Source: BQJD01 sp964350265
Lineage (GTDB): Bacteria > Pseudomonadota > Gammaproteobacteria > Arenicellales > CAJQKF01
Assembly (NCBI GenBank): GCA_964350265.1
Contig: CAYGJZ010000025.1
Location: forward strand, 1-47,561
DNA: 47,561 nucleotides
Reading direction: 5' to 3'
Position numbers and translations under genes: made by a program. How positions within the stretch are numbered: the first letter of the stretch is position 1; each line of letters starts with the position of its first letter. A model generated the notes under the pieces. The model was given only the letters and a program-made list of their open reading frames with translations. It ran no database searches and was not told the origin of the DNA. Of this stretch, positions 19,155 to 28,079 are shown piece after piece.

Positions 19155-19469
19155 TCAAGATCCCCGGCGCATGTTCATCTTCACCTTCTGTCGAAACTTC
19201 GGGTTGATCCGTTGCGACGAGGTGCTGGCCTTCAGGCCCAGCGGCTTCATCGGCGGGATGGCGATCTGCTGCGGGTAGTACTGGTCGCAGGCGTCCAGGC
19301 CCCACTGGTAGTCCTCGTCGCTGCAGGGCGGGTCGGACTCGATGAAGCACTGGCTGTGGATGGACAGGTAGCAGGTGGCCCGGTCGCTGTGATCGATGCC
19401 GGCGGCATTCGCCGCCAGTGGCAGCGAGAAGACGGTGGCGGCGACGGCGAGGCGCTGGATGGCTTTCAT
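19155..19469 (-). CDS. Small secreted protein with four cysteines, unknown
   Basis: A 104-residue protein with a clear signal peptide (cleavage after A-N-A-A, about residue 22). The mature part has four cysteines in one 35-residue block (A-T-C-Y, S-Q-C-F, P-P-C-S, D-A-C-D), enough for two disulfides, then a Lys/Arg-rich tail (F-R-Q-K-V-K-M-N-M-R-R). I do not recognise the family. CGGAGTG about 9 bases before the ATG supports the start. It follows the isochorismatase-type gene on the same strand but a hairpin with a T-tract separates them. Confidence 0.6.
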   Translation of the reverse strand: MKAIQRLAVAATVFSLPLAANAAGIDHSDRATCYLSIHSQCFIESDPPCSDEDYQWGLDACDQYYPQQIAIPPMKPLGLKASTSSQRINPKFRQKVKMNMRRGS

Positions 19470-19553
19470 GGTGGGTTCACTCCGGTACTGTGTGTTGCTG
19501 GTTGCGGGAATCTCGTTCCCGGTCAGCGAGTCGTGTTCGCGGAGTGATCGGTT

Positions 19554-19583
19554 CAAAAAAAGTTTTGATGGCGTCGAAGACGC
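19554..19583 (-). terminator. Hairpin and T-tract after the isochorismatase-type gene
   Basis: On the minus strand GCGTC-TTC-GACGC overlaps the stop codon and is followed, after nine bases, by seven T. The stem is short and the T-tract somewhat distant, so this is a tentative intrinsic terminator. Confidence 0.4.
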
Positions 19584-20140
19584 TAGCGCAGGAACTCCCG
19601 GCTGATCTCGCGGAAGCGGTCGTTGCCGGCCTCGCGCAGCCACTCGAAGGCGACCATTTCCCGGGAGACGATGCGGCAGCCTTCCTGGCGCATGCGCTTC
19701 AGGGCCAGCGAGCGGTCGGCGGCACGGCGCGAGCCCACGGCACCGGCGACGACGAAGACCTGGTAGTCCCGGTCGAGCAGTTCCAGCGCGGTCTGCAGCA
19801 CGCAGACGTGGGTTTCCATGCCGGTGATCACCACCTGTCGGCGGGACATGGCCTCGACGTGTTCCAGGCAGCCGTCGGTGGTGGCGGAGAAGCGGATCTT
19901 CGAGACCACGTCCTCGCCGGGGAGCAGGGCGCCGAGTTGCGGCACCAGGTGACCGAGTCCGGAGGGGTACTGTTCGGTGGCGACCACGGGCACGCCGAGC
20001 CGGCTGGCCACGTGCACCATCCACACGTTCTCGTGAATCACCGACTCCACCCGGTGGATGACCGGGGCCAGCCGTTGTTGCACGTCGATCACCAGCAGTA
20101 CCGATTGTTCGGCCTGCAGCAGTCGTTGCCTGTCGCCCAT
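19583..20140 (-). CDS. Isochorismatase-family cysteine hydrolase
   Basis: A 185-residue hydrolase of the isochorismatase-like superfamily (YcaC-like subgroup). The expected catalytic triad is visible: Asp in L-L-V-I-D-V-Q (about residue 19), Lys in V-V-S-K-I-R-F-S-A (about 81) and Cys in E-T-H-V-C-V-L-Q (about 113), with the usual cis-peptide segment V-I-T-G-M-E-T. Members cleave amides, ureido compounds or vinyl ethers; the substrate here cannot be predicted. Starts divergently from the PRPP-synthetase-like gene (227 bases between starts). Confidence 0.85.
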   Translation of the reverse strand: MGDRQRLLQAEQSVLLVIDVQQRLAPVIHRVESVIHENVWMVHVASRLGVPVVATEQYPSGLGHLVPQLGALLPGEDVVSKIRFSATTDGCLEHVEAMSRRQVVITGMETHVCVLQTALELLDRDYQVFVVAGAVGSRRAADRSLALKRMRQEGCRIVSREMVAFEWLREAGNDRFREISREFLR

Positions 20141-20367
20141 CGTTCTCTACCCGTTGCAAGGGATGCCACGATCCGCGGCCGGTGGTGAACCCGGCGGCGA
20201 TGCCCAGGCCGAGCGTACCAGAGTTCCGGCGTGTTGCGACGGCTTGGGTTCGTTGCCGTCCTGCGGGTATCCTATGCGCCGCGGCCACCGTGGCCACCGT
20301 CGGCGCCGCTTCGCGCTGAAACCAAGAAGGGCCAGGTGGGTCCCGCCCTGCAAGCACTGGAACACTG

Positions 20368-21240
20368 TTGAGCGACCACGTCATCCTGCTGGGATTTCCC
20401 GAATGTACCGAAGCCGCGCGCCGGGTCGCGCAGGCGGCGGGCATCGACTACGCCGAGGTATCCCTGCACCGCTTCCCCGATGGCGAGAGCCTGGTGCGGG
20501 TGCCCGCGGCGCTGCCGCCCCGGGTGCTGTTGTTCCGCAGCATGGACCGCCCCAACGACAAGCTGGTGGAACTGATGCTCTGCGTCTCGGCCTGCCGCGC
20601 CCAGGGCGCCCGGCGGGTGGAGCTGGTGGCGCCGTACCTGTGCTACATGCGCCAGGACAGTGCCTTCCACCCGGGCGAGGCGGTCAGCCAGCGGGTCGTC
20701 GGGCCCTGGCTGGCGTCCCTGTTCGAGCGCGTGGTGACGGTGGATCCGCACCTGCATCGCATCGACTCCCTGGCCGAGGCACTGGGTGGGCGCGCCGAGA
20801 CCCTGACCGCCGCCCACGCGGTGGCCGACTTCCTGGCCGGCCTGGACGCACCGCTGCTGCTCGGTCCGGACGAGGAGTCGGCACAGTGGGTGGGTCGCAT
20901 CGCCGAGCTCGCTGGCCTGTCGTGGGCGGTTGCGGTGAAGCAGCGTTCCGGCGATCGCCAGGTGGCGGTGGCGCTGCCCGGGGACTACCGCTGCCGCGGC
21001 GCCCACGTGGTGCTGGTGGACGACGTCGCCAGCACCGGCCACACGCTGGCCGCGGCCGCGCGCCAGGTGGCCGGCAACGGCGCCGCGCGCATCTCCTGCA
21101 TCGTGACCCACCCGGTGTTCTGCGACCGCGCGCTGGAGTTGCTGGCCGAGTCCGGCATCGAGGACGTGTGGAGCTGCGACAGCATTGCCCATCGCAGCAA
21201 CGTGGTATCGCTGGCACCGCTGCTGGCCGCGGCGCTGTGA
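20368..21240 (+). CDS. Ribose-phosphate pyrophosphokinase paralogue
   Basis: A 290-residue protein of the PRPP synthetase family (PRPP from ribose 5-phosphate and ATP). Counterparts of the main motifs are present: R-F-P-D-G-E-S, P-Y-L-C-Y-M-R-Q-D, V-D-P-H-L-H, G-P-D-E-E-S and the PRPP loop V-V-L-V-D-D-V-A-S-T-G-H-T. Several differ from housekeeping Prs (for example VDPHLH for LDLHA and a two-acid GPDEE for SPDAG), and the protein is about 25 residues shorter. So it is a divergent paralogue, possibly tuned to another pathway. TTG start at 20368 is the only one that keeps the conserved first strand (HVILLGFPE). recC begins 49 bases downstream. Confidence 0.75.
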   Translation: MSDHVILLGFPECTEAARRVAQAAGIDYAEVSLHRFPDGESLVRVPAALPPRVLLFRSMDRPNDKLVELMLCVSACRAQGARRVELVAPYLCYMRQDSAFHPGEAVSQRVVGPWLASLFERVVTVDPHLHRIDSLAEALGGRAETLTAAHAVADFLAGLDAPLLLGPDEESAQWVGRIAELAGLSWAVAVKQRSGDRQVAVALPGDYRCRGAHVVLVDDVASTGHTLAAAARQVAGNGAARISCIVTHPVFCDRALELLAESGIEDVWSCDSIAHRSNVVSLAPLLAAAL

Positions 21241-21289
21241 ATCGGGCGCGGGGTCGGCGAAGCCGGCACCGGGTGCGCTGACGGCGGGC

Positions 21290-24200
21290 ATGCTCTACGC
21301 CCACTACAGTCACCGCGCCGAGCGGCTGGCGGCATCGCTGGCGGCGGTGATGCGCGAAACCGACCATGCACCGCCACCATGCCAGGGCGAGATCGTGGTG
21401 GTGCACCATGCCGGCATGGGACGCTGGCTGGAACTCGAGGTGGCCCGCCGCAACGGCATCGCCGCCCACCTGGAACGACGCTTTCCGGCGGAACTGGCCT
21501 GGCAGTTGCTCGGCGCGGTGCTGCCCGGGGTGCCCCGGGACAACGCCTTTTCCCCGCGACGCCTGGCCTGGGTGCTGTTCGCGCTGCTCGACGAGGTGCG
21601 ACGCCGGCCGGGTTTCGGCGTCGTCGACCGCTACCTCGATGGCGGCGACGACTTCCGTCGCTGGTCGCTGGCCCGCCGCCTGGCCGGTGTCTTCGACCAG
21701 TACCTGGTCTACCGCCCGGACTGGATCCGGCAGTGGGAGGACGGGGATCGCTCCGGCGACTGGCAGGCGGCCCTGTGGCGGGCACTGGTGGCGCGGCTCG
21801 GCAATCGCCACTGGGCCAACCTCGCCGGGGAGTACCTGGAACACCTGGCCGGTTCGTCGCGGTCCTTCCCGGCGCTGCCGCCGCGGGTGCACCTGTTCGG
21901 CATCCCGTCGTTGTCGCCCGCCTACCTGCACATGCTCGGCGCCACCGCCCGGCAGGTGGACGTGCACCTGTACTGGTTCAACCCCTGCCGCGAGTACTGG
22001 GCCGAGATTCTCACCGAGCGCGAGGCCGACGAGGACGATCCCCATGCCGAGCGCGGTAACACGCTGCTGGCCAACTGGGGACGACAGGGTCGCGAGACCC
22101 TGGACCTGTTGCAGGAACTGGAACCCATCGAGCACGAGGACTTCCCGGACGGCGGGCGGGCGACCCTGCTGGCCTGCGTGCAGGACGACATCCTGCGCCT
22201 GGTCGACCGCGGCGAGGCGGAGGTGGCGTGGCCGGCGGACGACGACGACTCCATCGCCATCCATGCCTGCCACGGGCCGATGCGGGAGATCGAGGTGCTG
22301 CACGATGCGCTGCTGTCGCGCTTCGCCGCCGACCCGGGCCTGTCTCCCGACCAGGTGCTGGTGATGACGCCGGACATCGAGCGCTACGCGCCGATGATCG
22401 AAGCGGTGTTCTCCACCGCGCCCGCGCACCTGCGCATTCCCTACACCATCGCCGACCGTGGCGCCCGCCACGCGCCGCTGGTGGCTGCCTTCCTGCACCT
22501 GCTCGAGGCCGGCGAAACCCGCGCCGGGGCGGAGTGGGTCATCGGCCTGGCCCAGGCACCCGCGGTGGCGGCGGCCTTCGGCCTCGACGAGCAGGCGCTG
22601 GCGACCATCCGCCAGTGGGTGGCCGGAACCGGCATTCGCTGGGGCTTCGACGGCGACCACCGGCAACGCCTGGACCTGGGCAACACGCCGGAGCACAGTT
22701 GGCGCGCCGGCCTCGACCGCCTGCTGCTTGGTCATGCCATGCCGGTGGATGCCAGCTTCGCCGGGGTGCGCGCCTGGCCGGGGGTGGCGGCGGGGGACGG
22801 CATGGTGCTGGGCGGCCTGGCCCGCTTCCTGGACAGCCTCGAGCAGGCCGCGGCGACGCTGTCGCGGCCTCGCGACATGGCCTCCTGGTCGCGCACCTTG
22901 CTCGCCCTGGTGGATCGCTTCCTGCAGCCGGGTCGGGAGGAGGAGGCGGCGGTGCAGGCACTGCGCGACGCGGTCATGTCGGCATGCGCCGAGGCCGCGC
23001 CGGCGCTCGGCGAGCAGGTGGTGTCCATCGACGTGGTGCGCGCGGCGCTCACCGCTGCCCTGGAAGGGACGGGCGGCGCGGCCGGCTTCCTGCGCGGCGC
23101 GGTCACGTTCTGCTCGCTGGTGCCGATGCGCTCCATCCCGTTCCGCCTGATCGCCCTGGTGGGCATGAACGACGATGCCTTCCCGCGGCTGGGCGTGCCC
23201 ACCTCGCTGGACCGCATGGCCACCCAGCCCCGTCGCGGAGACCGTTCCAGCCGCGAGGATGATCGCTACCTGTTCCTGGAGGTGCTGCTCAGTGCCCGCG
23301 AGTCGCTGTACCTGAGCTACGTCGGCCAGGACATTCGCGACGGCAGCGAACGGCCGCCGTCGGTGGTGATCAGCGACCTGGTGGACTACGTCGGCCAGGG
23401 ACTGGTGGATCGCGGTGACGATCGCGAGGCGCGCCGACGCCGGCTGTTCGAGCGCCTGTGCACGGTGCACCCGCTGCAGCCCTGGCACCGCGACTACTTC
23501 ACCGCCGATGCACGCCTGCCGGGCCACCTGCCGTACCTGGCCGAGGCCGCCACCGCTGCCGCCGCGCCGCGCCCGCTGCCGCCGTTCTTCGACACCGCCC
23601 TGGACGCGACGGAGGTGGACACCGGCCTCGACGAGCTGGTCTCCTTCTACAACAACCCGGCGCGGCACCTGCTGCGTCACCGGCTCGGGCTGTGGCTCGA
23701 CGAGTACGACGAGGCGCTGGCCGAGCGCGAACCCTTCGCCATCGATCGAGATGCCGGCGAGGCCATCCGCGCGGCCTGGCAGGAGGCGGCCCGGCACGAC
23801 CTGGACGTCGATGCCTGCGAGACCCGTCTGCGCCAGGCCGGGCTGCTGCCCCACGGCCTGCCGGGCCGGCTGGCGCTGGAACGCGAGATCGAGACCTTCG
23901 AGCCCCTGCGCCTGGCGGTGATGGAGGCCGAGTCGGCGCCGTTGCTGCCGCCGTGCAGCATCGATCTCGCCATTGACGGGCATCGCCTGGCGGCGCGCTT
24001 CGACGCCATTCGCGAGAACGGCCTGTGCCACGTGCGTCTTCGGTCCTGGCAGGCACGCGACCGCAACGTGCTGCTGCTCTGGCACCTGGCCGGCTGCGCC
24101 GCCGGCGTCCTGCCCGGACCCTCCCGCCTGCTGACCCTCAACGGCGGCTGTTCCCTCGACCCGCTGGACGCCGACACCGCCGTCGAACTGCTGGCCGGCT

Positions 24201-24472
24201 TCCTGCGCGGCTTCGCCGAGGGCGGGCGCCAGCCGCTGCCGTTCTTCCCCCGCGCCGCCTGGCAGTGGTTCGACCACCGCGAGGGGTCCGATCCGCTGGC
24301 CAAGGCGCGGCTCACCTGGGAAGGTTCGCGCTTCCATCGCGGCGAGCGCGAGAACCCCTACTACCAGAAGGTCTACGGCGACACCAACCCGGTGGACGAG
24401 CAGTTCGTCTCCTGGGTGGAACAGTTGCTGTTGCCGCCGGCCGCGCACCTCGCGCTTTCCCTGCATGCCTGA
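21290..24472 (+). CDS. recC: Exodeoxyribonuclease V gamma subunit RecC
   Basis: A 1060-residue subunit of RecBCD, the double-strand-break end-processing helicase-nuclease; RecC scans DNA for Chi. The N terminus M-L-Y-A-H-Y-S-H-R-A-E-R-L matches the family, as do P-R-V-H-L-F-G-I-P-S-L-S-P and P-M-R-S-I-P-F-R-L-I-A-L-V-G-M-N-D near residue 615-635. It has the inactivated helicase/nuclease folds of RecC and is about 60 residues shorter than E. coli RecC. ATG at 21290; the frame is open further upstream only as an overlap with the preceding gene. Overlaps recB by eight bases. Confidence 0.95.
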   Translation: MLYAHYSHRAERLAASLAAVMRETDHAPPPCQGEIVVVHHAGMGRWLELEVARRNGIAAHLERRFPAELAWQLLGAVLPGVPRDNAFSPRRLAWVLFALLDEVRRRPGFGVVDRYLDGGDDFRRWSLARRLAGVFDQYLVYRPDWIRQWEDGDRSGDWQAALWRALVARLGNRHWANLAGEYLEHLAGSSRSFPALPPRVHLFGIPSLSPAYLHMLGATARQVDVHLYWFNPCREYWAEILTEREADEDDPHAERGNTLLANWGRQGRETLDLLQELEPIEHEDFPDGGRATLLACVQDDILRLVDRGEAEVAWPADDDDSIAIHACHGPMREIEVLHDALLSRFAADPGLSPDQVLVMTPDIERYAPMIEAVFSTAPAHLRIPYTIADRGARHAPLVAAFLHLLEAGETRAGAEWVIGLAQAPAVAAAFGLDEQALATIRQWVAGTGIRWGFDGDHRQRLDLGNTPEHSWRAGLDRLLLGHAMPVDASFAGVRAWPGVAAGDGMVLGGLARFLDSLEQAAATLSRPRDMASWSRTLLALVDRFLQPGREEEAAVQALRDAVMSACAEAAPALGEQVVSIDVVRAALTAALEGTGGAAGFLRGAVTFCSLVPMRSIPFRLIALVGMNDDAFPRLGVPTSLDRMATQPRRGDRSSREDDRYLFLEVLLSARESLYLSYVGQDIRDGSERPPSVVISDLVDYVGQGLVDRGDDREARRRRLFERLCTVHPLQPWHRDYFTADARLPGHLPYLAEAATAAAAPRPLPPFFDTALDATEVDTGLDELVSFYNNPARHLLRHRLGLWLDEYDEALAEREPFAIDRDAGEAIRAAWQEAARHDLDVDACETRLRQAGLLPHGLPGRLALEREIETFEPLRLAVMEAESAPLLPPCSIDLAIDGHRLAARFDAIRENGLCHVRLRSWQARDRNVLLLWHLAGCAAGVLPGPSRLLTLNGGCSLDPLDADTAVELLAGFLRGFAEGGRQPLPFFPRAAWQWFDHREGSDPLAKARLTWEGSRFHRGERENPYYQKVYGDTNPVDEQFVSWVEQLLLPPAAHLALSLHA

Positions 24473-27400
24473 GCAGCCACTCCTTTCCTGGCCGCTGGAC
24501 CAGGCCCTGCTGGTGGAGGCCAGCGCGGGCACGGGCAAGACCTATACCATCACCGCGCTGTACGCGCGGCTGGTGGTGGAACTCGGCCTGCCGGTGGAAC
24601 GGATCCTCGCGGTGACCTATACCGAGGCGGCCACCCGGGAACTGCGCGGCCGTATCCGTGCCCGGCTGGTGGCGCTGCGCGAGGCCTTCGACAACGGCGG
24701 CAGCGAGGACCCCTTCTGCCAGCAGGTGGTCGCGGCCTGCGACGATCCGGCCACCGCGCGGCGACGGCTGGAGCGGGCCGTCTCCGGCCTCGACCAGGCC
24801 GCCGTCTACACCATCCACGGCTTCTGCCAGCGGGTGCTGGCGGAGACGGCGCTGGAGTCCGGGGTCGGCTTCGACTCCGAGGTGCTCACCGACACCGCGC
24901 CGCTGCTGCAGGAGATCTGCGACGACTTCTGGCGCCAGGTGGTGCTCGCCCAGCCCCGGCCGGTGATCGAGTCGCTCCTGGCCGACGGCCAGACGGCGGA
25001 CTCGCTGCCCGGCTGGCTGCCCCCCGGCGTGCTCTCCGGCAACCTGCACGTGCTCGATGCCGAGCCGCGCTTCGCCGGCAGCCTCGACCAGGCGGTGTCG
25101 CGGCGCGACCAGGCCTACCACGAGGCCCGCGCCTGCTGGATGGCGGGACGCGAAGCCGTGTCGGACATCCTGCTGCAAGGCGAAGCGCTGAACCGCGCGC
25201 GCTACCGGGCGAGCAGCGTCGGCGGCTGGCTGCAGGCGATGGAAGCCGCGATGTCGCCGGCCGAGCCCCATGCCCGGCGCTTCGATCGCTTCGATCGCTT
25301 CACCCCGGAGGCACTGGCCAAGGCCACCCGCAAGGGCTGCGCGGCGCCGGCGCATGACTTCTTCGACGCCTGTGCACGGCTGCTGTCTGCAGACCAGGAA
25401 CTGCTGAGCGCGGTGACGGACCAGCGCAGCGCCCTGCGTGCCTTGCTGCGCGACTACCTGGCCGGGGAGTTCGCCGCGCGCAAGGCCGCCCGTCACCAGC
25501 ATGGCTTCGACGATCTCGTCACCCGCCTGCGCGATGCCCTCGTCACGCCCCATGGAAGCGGACTGGCCGAGTCCCTGCGCCGTCGCTACCCGGCGGCATT
25601 GATCGACGAGTTCCAGGACACCGACCCGGTGCAGCTGGCCATCTTCAACGCCATCTACGATACGCCGCGCGGCCCGCGGGTGCTGGTGGGCGATCCCAAG
25701 CAGGCCATCTACAGCTTTCGCGGCGCCGACCTGTTCGCCTACCTGGCCGGTCGCCGGGGGGTTGCCGCGACACGCAGCCTGGCCATCAACTACCGCTCCG
25801 ATCCGGCCCTGGTCGCCGCCGTGCACAGCCTGTTCGCCCGTCACCCGAATCCCTTCGTCTTCGACGACGTCGAGGTCGGCGAGGTGCGCGGCGAGGCGGG
25901 CCGGGCCGGCCTGCTGCGCGAGGACGGCGACGTTGCCCCCTGCCTGCAACTGCGCTTCCTGGCGCGGCAGGGCATCGCCTCGGGGGATCGCCCGGTGAAC
26001 CGGGACACGGCGCGGCGCATCGTCTGCCGCGACGTCGCCGCGGACATCGTGCGCCTGCTGCGCGGTGCCGGGGAAGGGCGGGTGACCCTGGACGGCCGCG
26101 CCCTGCACGGCGGCGACATCGCCGTGCTGGTGCGCACCCACCAACAGGCCCGGGCCATGCGCGACGTGCTCGCCGCCTGCGGCGTGCCGGCGGTTCGCCA
26201 CGGCCTGGACAGCGTCTTCGCCAGCGACGAGGCCGGCGAGGTCGGTCACCTGCTGCGGGCGGTGGCCGAGCCCGGCCGCAGCCGCTGGCTGCGCGCCGCG
26301 CTGGCCACTTCGCTGCTCGGCCACGACGCCGCCGGACTGGCCGCGCTGGATGCCGACGAGGCGGCCACCGACGCCATCGTCGACCGCTTCCGCGGCTACC
26401 ATGCCCGTTGGCGCGAGCGCGGCTTCATGGCCATGTTCCGCGCGCTGCTGGTGGATCACCAGGTGCATGCCCGGCTGCTCGGCCGCGACGGCGGCGAGCG
26501 GGCGATGACCAACGTCATCCATCTCGCCGAGCTGATCCAGCAGCGCTGTCACCTCGACGACGCGCCCATGGAGGTGGTGCTGCGCTGGTACGCGGCCATG
26601 CGCGAAGGCGGCGAGACCGATGCCGACGAGGCCCAGTTGCGCCTGGAGTCCGATGCCCGGCGGGTGCGCATCATCACCATGCACACCAGCAAGGGGCTGG
26701 AGTTTCCGGTGGTGTACTGCCCCTTTGCCTGGGACGGTGCACTGCGTGCGCCGGACAGCGAGCTGGCCCTGTTCCACGACCCCGACCACGGCCACCGGGC
26801 CAGCGTGGACTTCGGCTCGGCGGACTTCGCCGACCACCGCGCCCTGGCCACCCGCGAAGAGTTCGCCGAGTCGGTGCGCCTGCTCTACGTGGCCCTGACC
26901 CGGGCCGGGCAGCGCTGCATCGTCTACCACGGCGAGATCAGCGGTGCCGAAACCGCGGCCCTGTCCTGGCTGCTGCACCACCGCGAGGCCGGTTTCGATG
27001 CGGCTGCGTTGTCGGAAAGGGTCCGCGGCCTGTCCACCGCCGAGGCCCTGGCCGACTGCGCGGCCTATGCCGCGAAGAACGCTGGCGCGGTGCGCGTGGA
27101 CCCGGTGGATGCCGAGGCCGTGCCCGCGCGCCTGGCGCAGGATGCGCCCGGGACCGATGCCCTGGCCGCCCGGCCCTTCGGCCGCGAGCTGCGCCAGGCC
27201 TGGCGGATCGGCAGTTTCACCTCGCTGCATGCCGGCGCCGAGGCCGATGCGCCGGACCACGATGGCCGTGCCCGCGACATCCCCGCCGGGGAGGAGGCCG
27301 CGGACGCGTCGTCGTTGCCTGCCATGCACCGCTACCCGCGTGGCGCCCGTACCGGCATCGCCTGGCATCGCATCTTCGAGCGGCTCGACTTCGCCGAGCC

Positions 27401-28079
27401 CGGTGTCGAGCCGGCCGCCGGCGGGGTTGCGCCGCTGGACACGCTGGTCGCCGACGAGCTGGCGCGGGCCGGCATCGAGCCGGCCTGGCACGCGGCCACC
27501 CTGGACATGGTGCGCCATGTGCTGGCTGCGGACCTGGCCATCGGCGACGGCGTCGCGCTGCAGGATGTCGGTCGTCACCAGCGCATCGACGAGATGGGAT
27601 TCTTCTACCCGGTGGCGGCCCTCGACGTCGACGGGCTGCGCGACCTGCTCGCGCGCCATGGCGGCGAGCGCGCCGAAGACTACGTGGCCAGCGTGCGCGG
27701 GCTTGCCTTCGACACCCTGCGCGGCTACCTGCGCGGCTTCATCGACCTGGTGCTGGAGCATGGCGGGCGCTACTACCTGGTGGACTACAAGTCCAACCAC
27801 CTGGGCCGCGACGCCGCCAGCTACGACCAGGCCGGCCTGGCCGACGCCATGGACCGGGAGGGCTACCGGCTGCAGTACCTGGTCTACGTGGTTGCCCTGC
27901 ATCGCTACCTGGGACTGCGCATCGCCGACTACGACTACGATCGGCACTTCGGCGGCGTGCGCTACCTGTTCCTGCGCGGCATGCACGCCGGCGAAGACCG
28001 CGGCGTGTTCCGCGACCGGCCGCCCCGGGCGCTGGTGGAGGCGCTGGATGCCTGGCTGGGCGGGGAGGACGGGGCATGA
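24465..28079 (+). CDS. recB: Exodeoxyribonuclease V beta subunit RecB
   Basis: A 1204-residue SF1A 3'-5' helicase fused to a nuclease. Walker A E-A-S-A-G-T-G-K-T is at about residues 18-26, the DEFQDTDP Walker B box at about 381-388, motif VI-type V-A-L-T-R-A near 810, and the C-terminal RecB nuclease motif L-V-D-Y-K-S-N at about 1105-1111. Length is close to E. coli RecB (1180). All key residues that I can check are present. Its ATG overlaps the recC stop and its own stop overlaps recD by four bases. Confidence 0.97.
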   Translation: MPEQPLLSWPLDQALLVEASAGTGKTYTITALYARLVVELGLPVERILAVTYTEAATRELRGRIRARLVALREAFDNGGSEDPFCQQVVAACDDPATARRRLERAVSGLDQAAVYTIHGFCQRVLAETALESGVGFDSEVLTDTAPLLQEICDDFWRQVVLAQPRPVIESLLADGQTADSLPGWLPPGVLSGNLHVLDAEPRFAGSLDQAVSRRDQAYHEARACWMAGREAVSDILLQGEALNRARYRASSVGGWLQAMEAAMSPAEPHARRFDRFDRFTPEALAKATRKGCAAPAHDFFDACARLLSADQELLSAVTDQRSALRALLRDYLAGEFAARKAARHQHGFDDLVTRLRDALVTPHGSGLAESLRRRYPAALIDEFQDTDPVQLAIFNAIYDTPRGPRVLVGDPKQAIYSFRGADLFAYLAGRRGVAATRSLAINYRSDPALVAAVHSLFARHPNPFVFDDVEVGEVRGEAGRAGLLREDGDVAPCLQLRFLARQGIASGDRPVNRDTARRIVCRDVAADIVRLLRGAGEGRVTLDGRALHGGDIAVLVRTHQQARAMRDVLAACGVPAVRHGLDSVFASDEAGEVGHLLRAVAEPGRSRWLRAALATSLLGHDAAGLAALDADEAATDAIVDRFRGYHARWRERGFMAMFRALLVDHQVHARLLGRDGGERAMTNVIHLAELIQQRCHLDDAPMEVVLRWYAAMREGGETDADEAQLRLESDARRVRIITMHTSKGLEFPVVYCPFAWDGALRAPDSELALFHDPDHGHRASVDFGSADFADHRALATREEFAESVRLLYVALTRAGQRCIVYHGEISGAETAALSWLLHHREAGFDAAALSERVRGLSTAEALADCAAYAAKNAGAVRVDPVDAEAVPARLAQDAPGTDALAARPFGRELRQAWRIGSFTSLHAGAEADAPDHDGRARDIPAGEEAADASSLPAMHRYPRGARTGIAWHRIFERLDFAEPGVEPAAGGVAPLDTLVADELARAGIEPAWHAATLDMVRHVLAADLAIGDGVALQDVGRHQRIDEMGFFYPVAALDVDGLRDLLARHGGERAEDYVASVRGLAFDTLRGYLRGFIDLVLEHGGRYYLVDYKSNHLGRDAASYDQAGLADAMDREGYRLQYLVYVVALHRYLGLRIADYDYDRHFGGVRYLFLRGMHAGEDRGVFRDRPPRALVEALDAWLGGEDGA

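Noticed and set aside
20684..24538. A 1284-codon minus-strand open frame opposite recC
   Set aside because: Low-complexity composition and full overlap with recC identify it as a GC-driven shadow.
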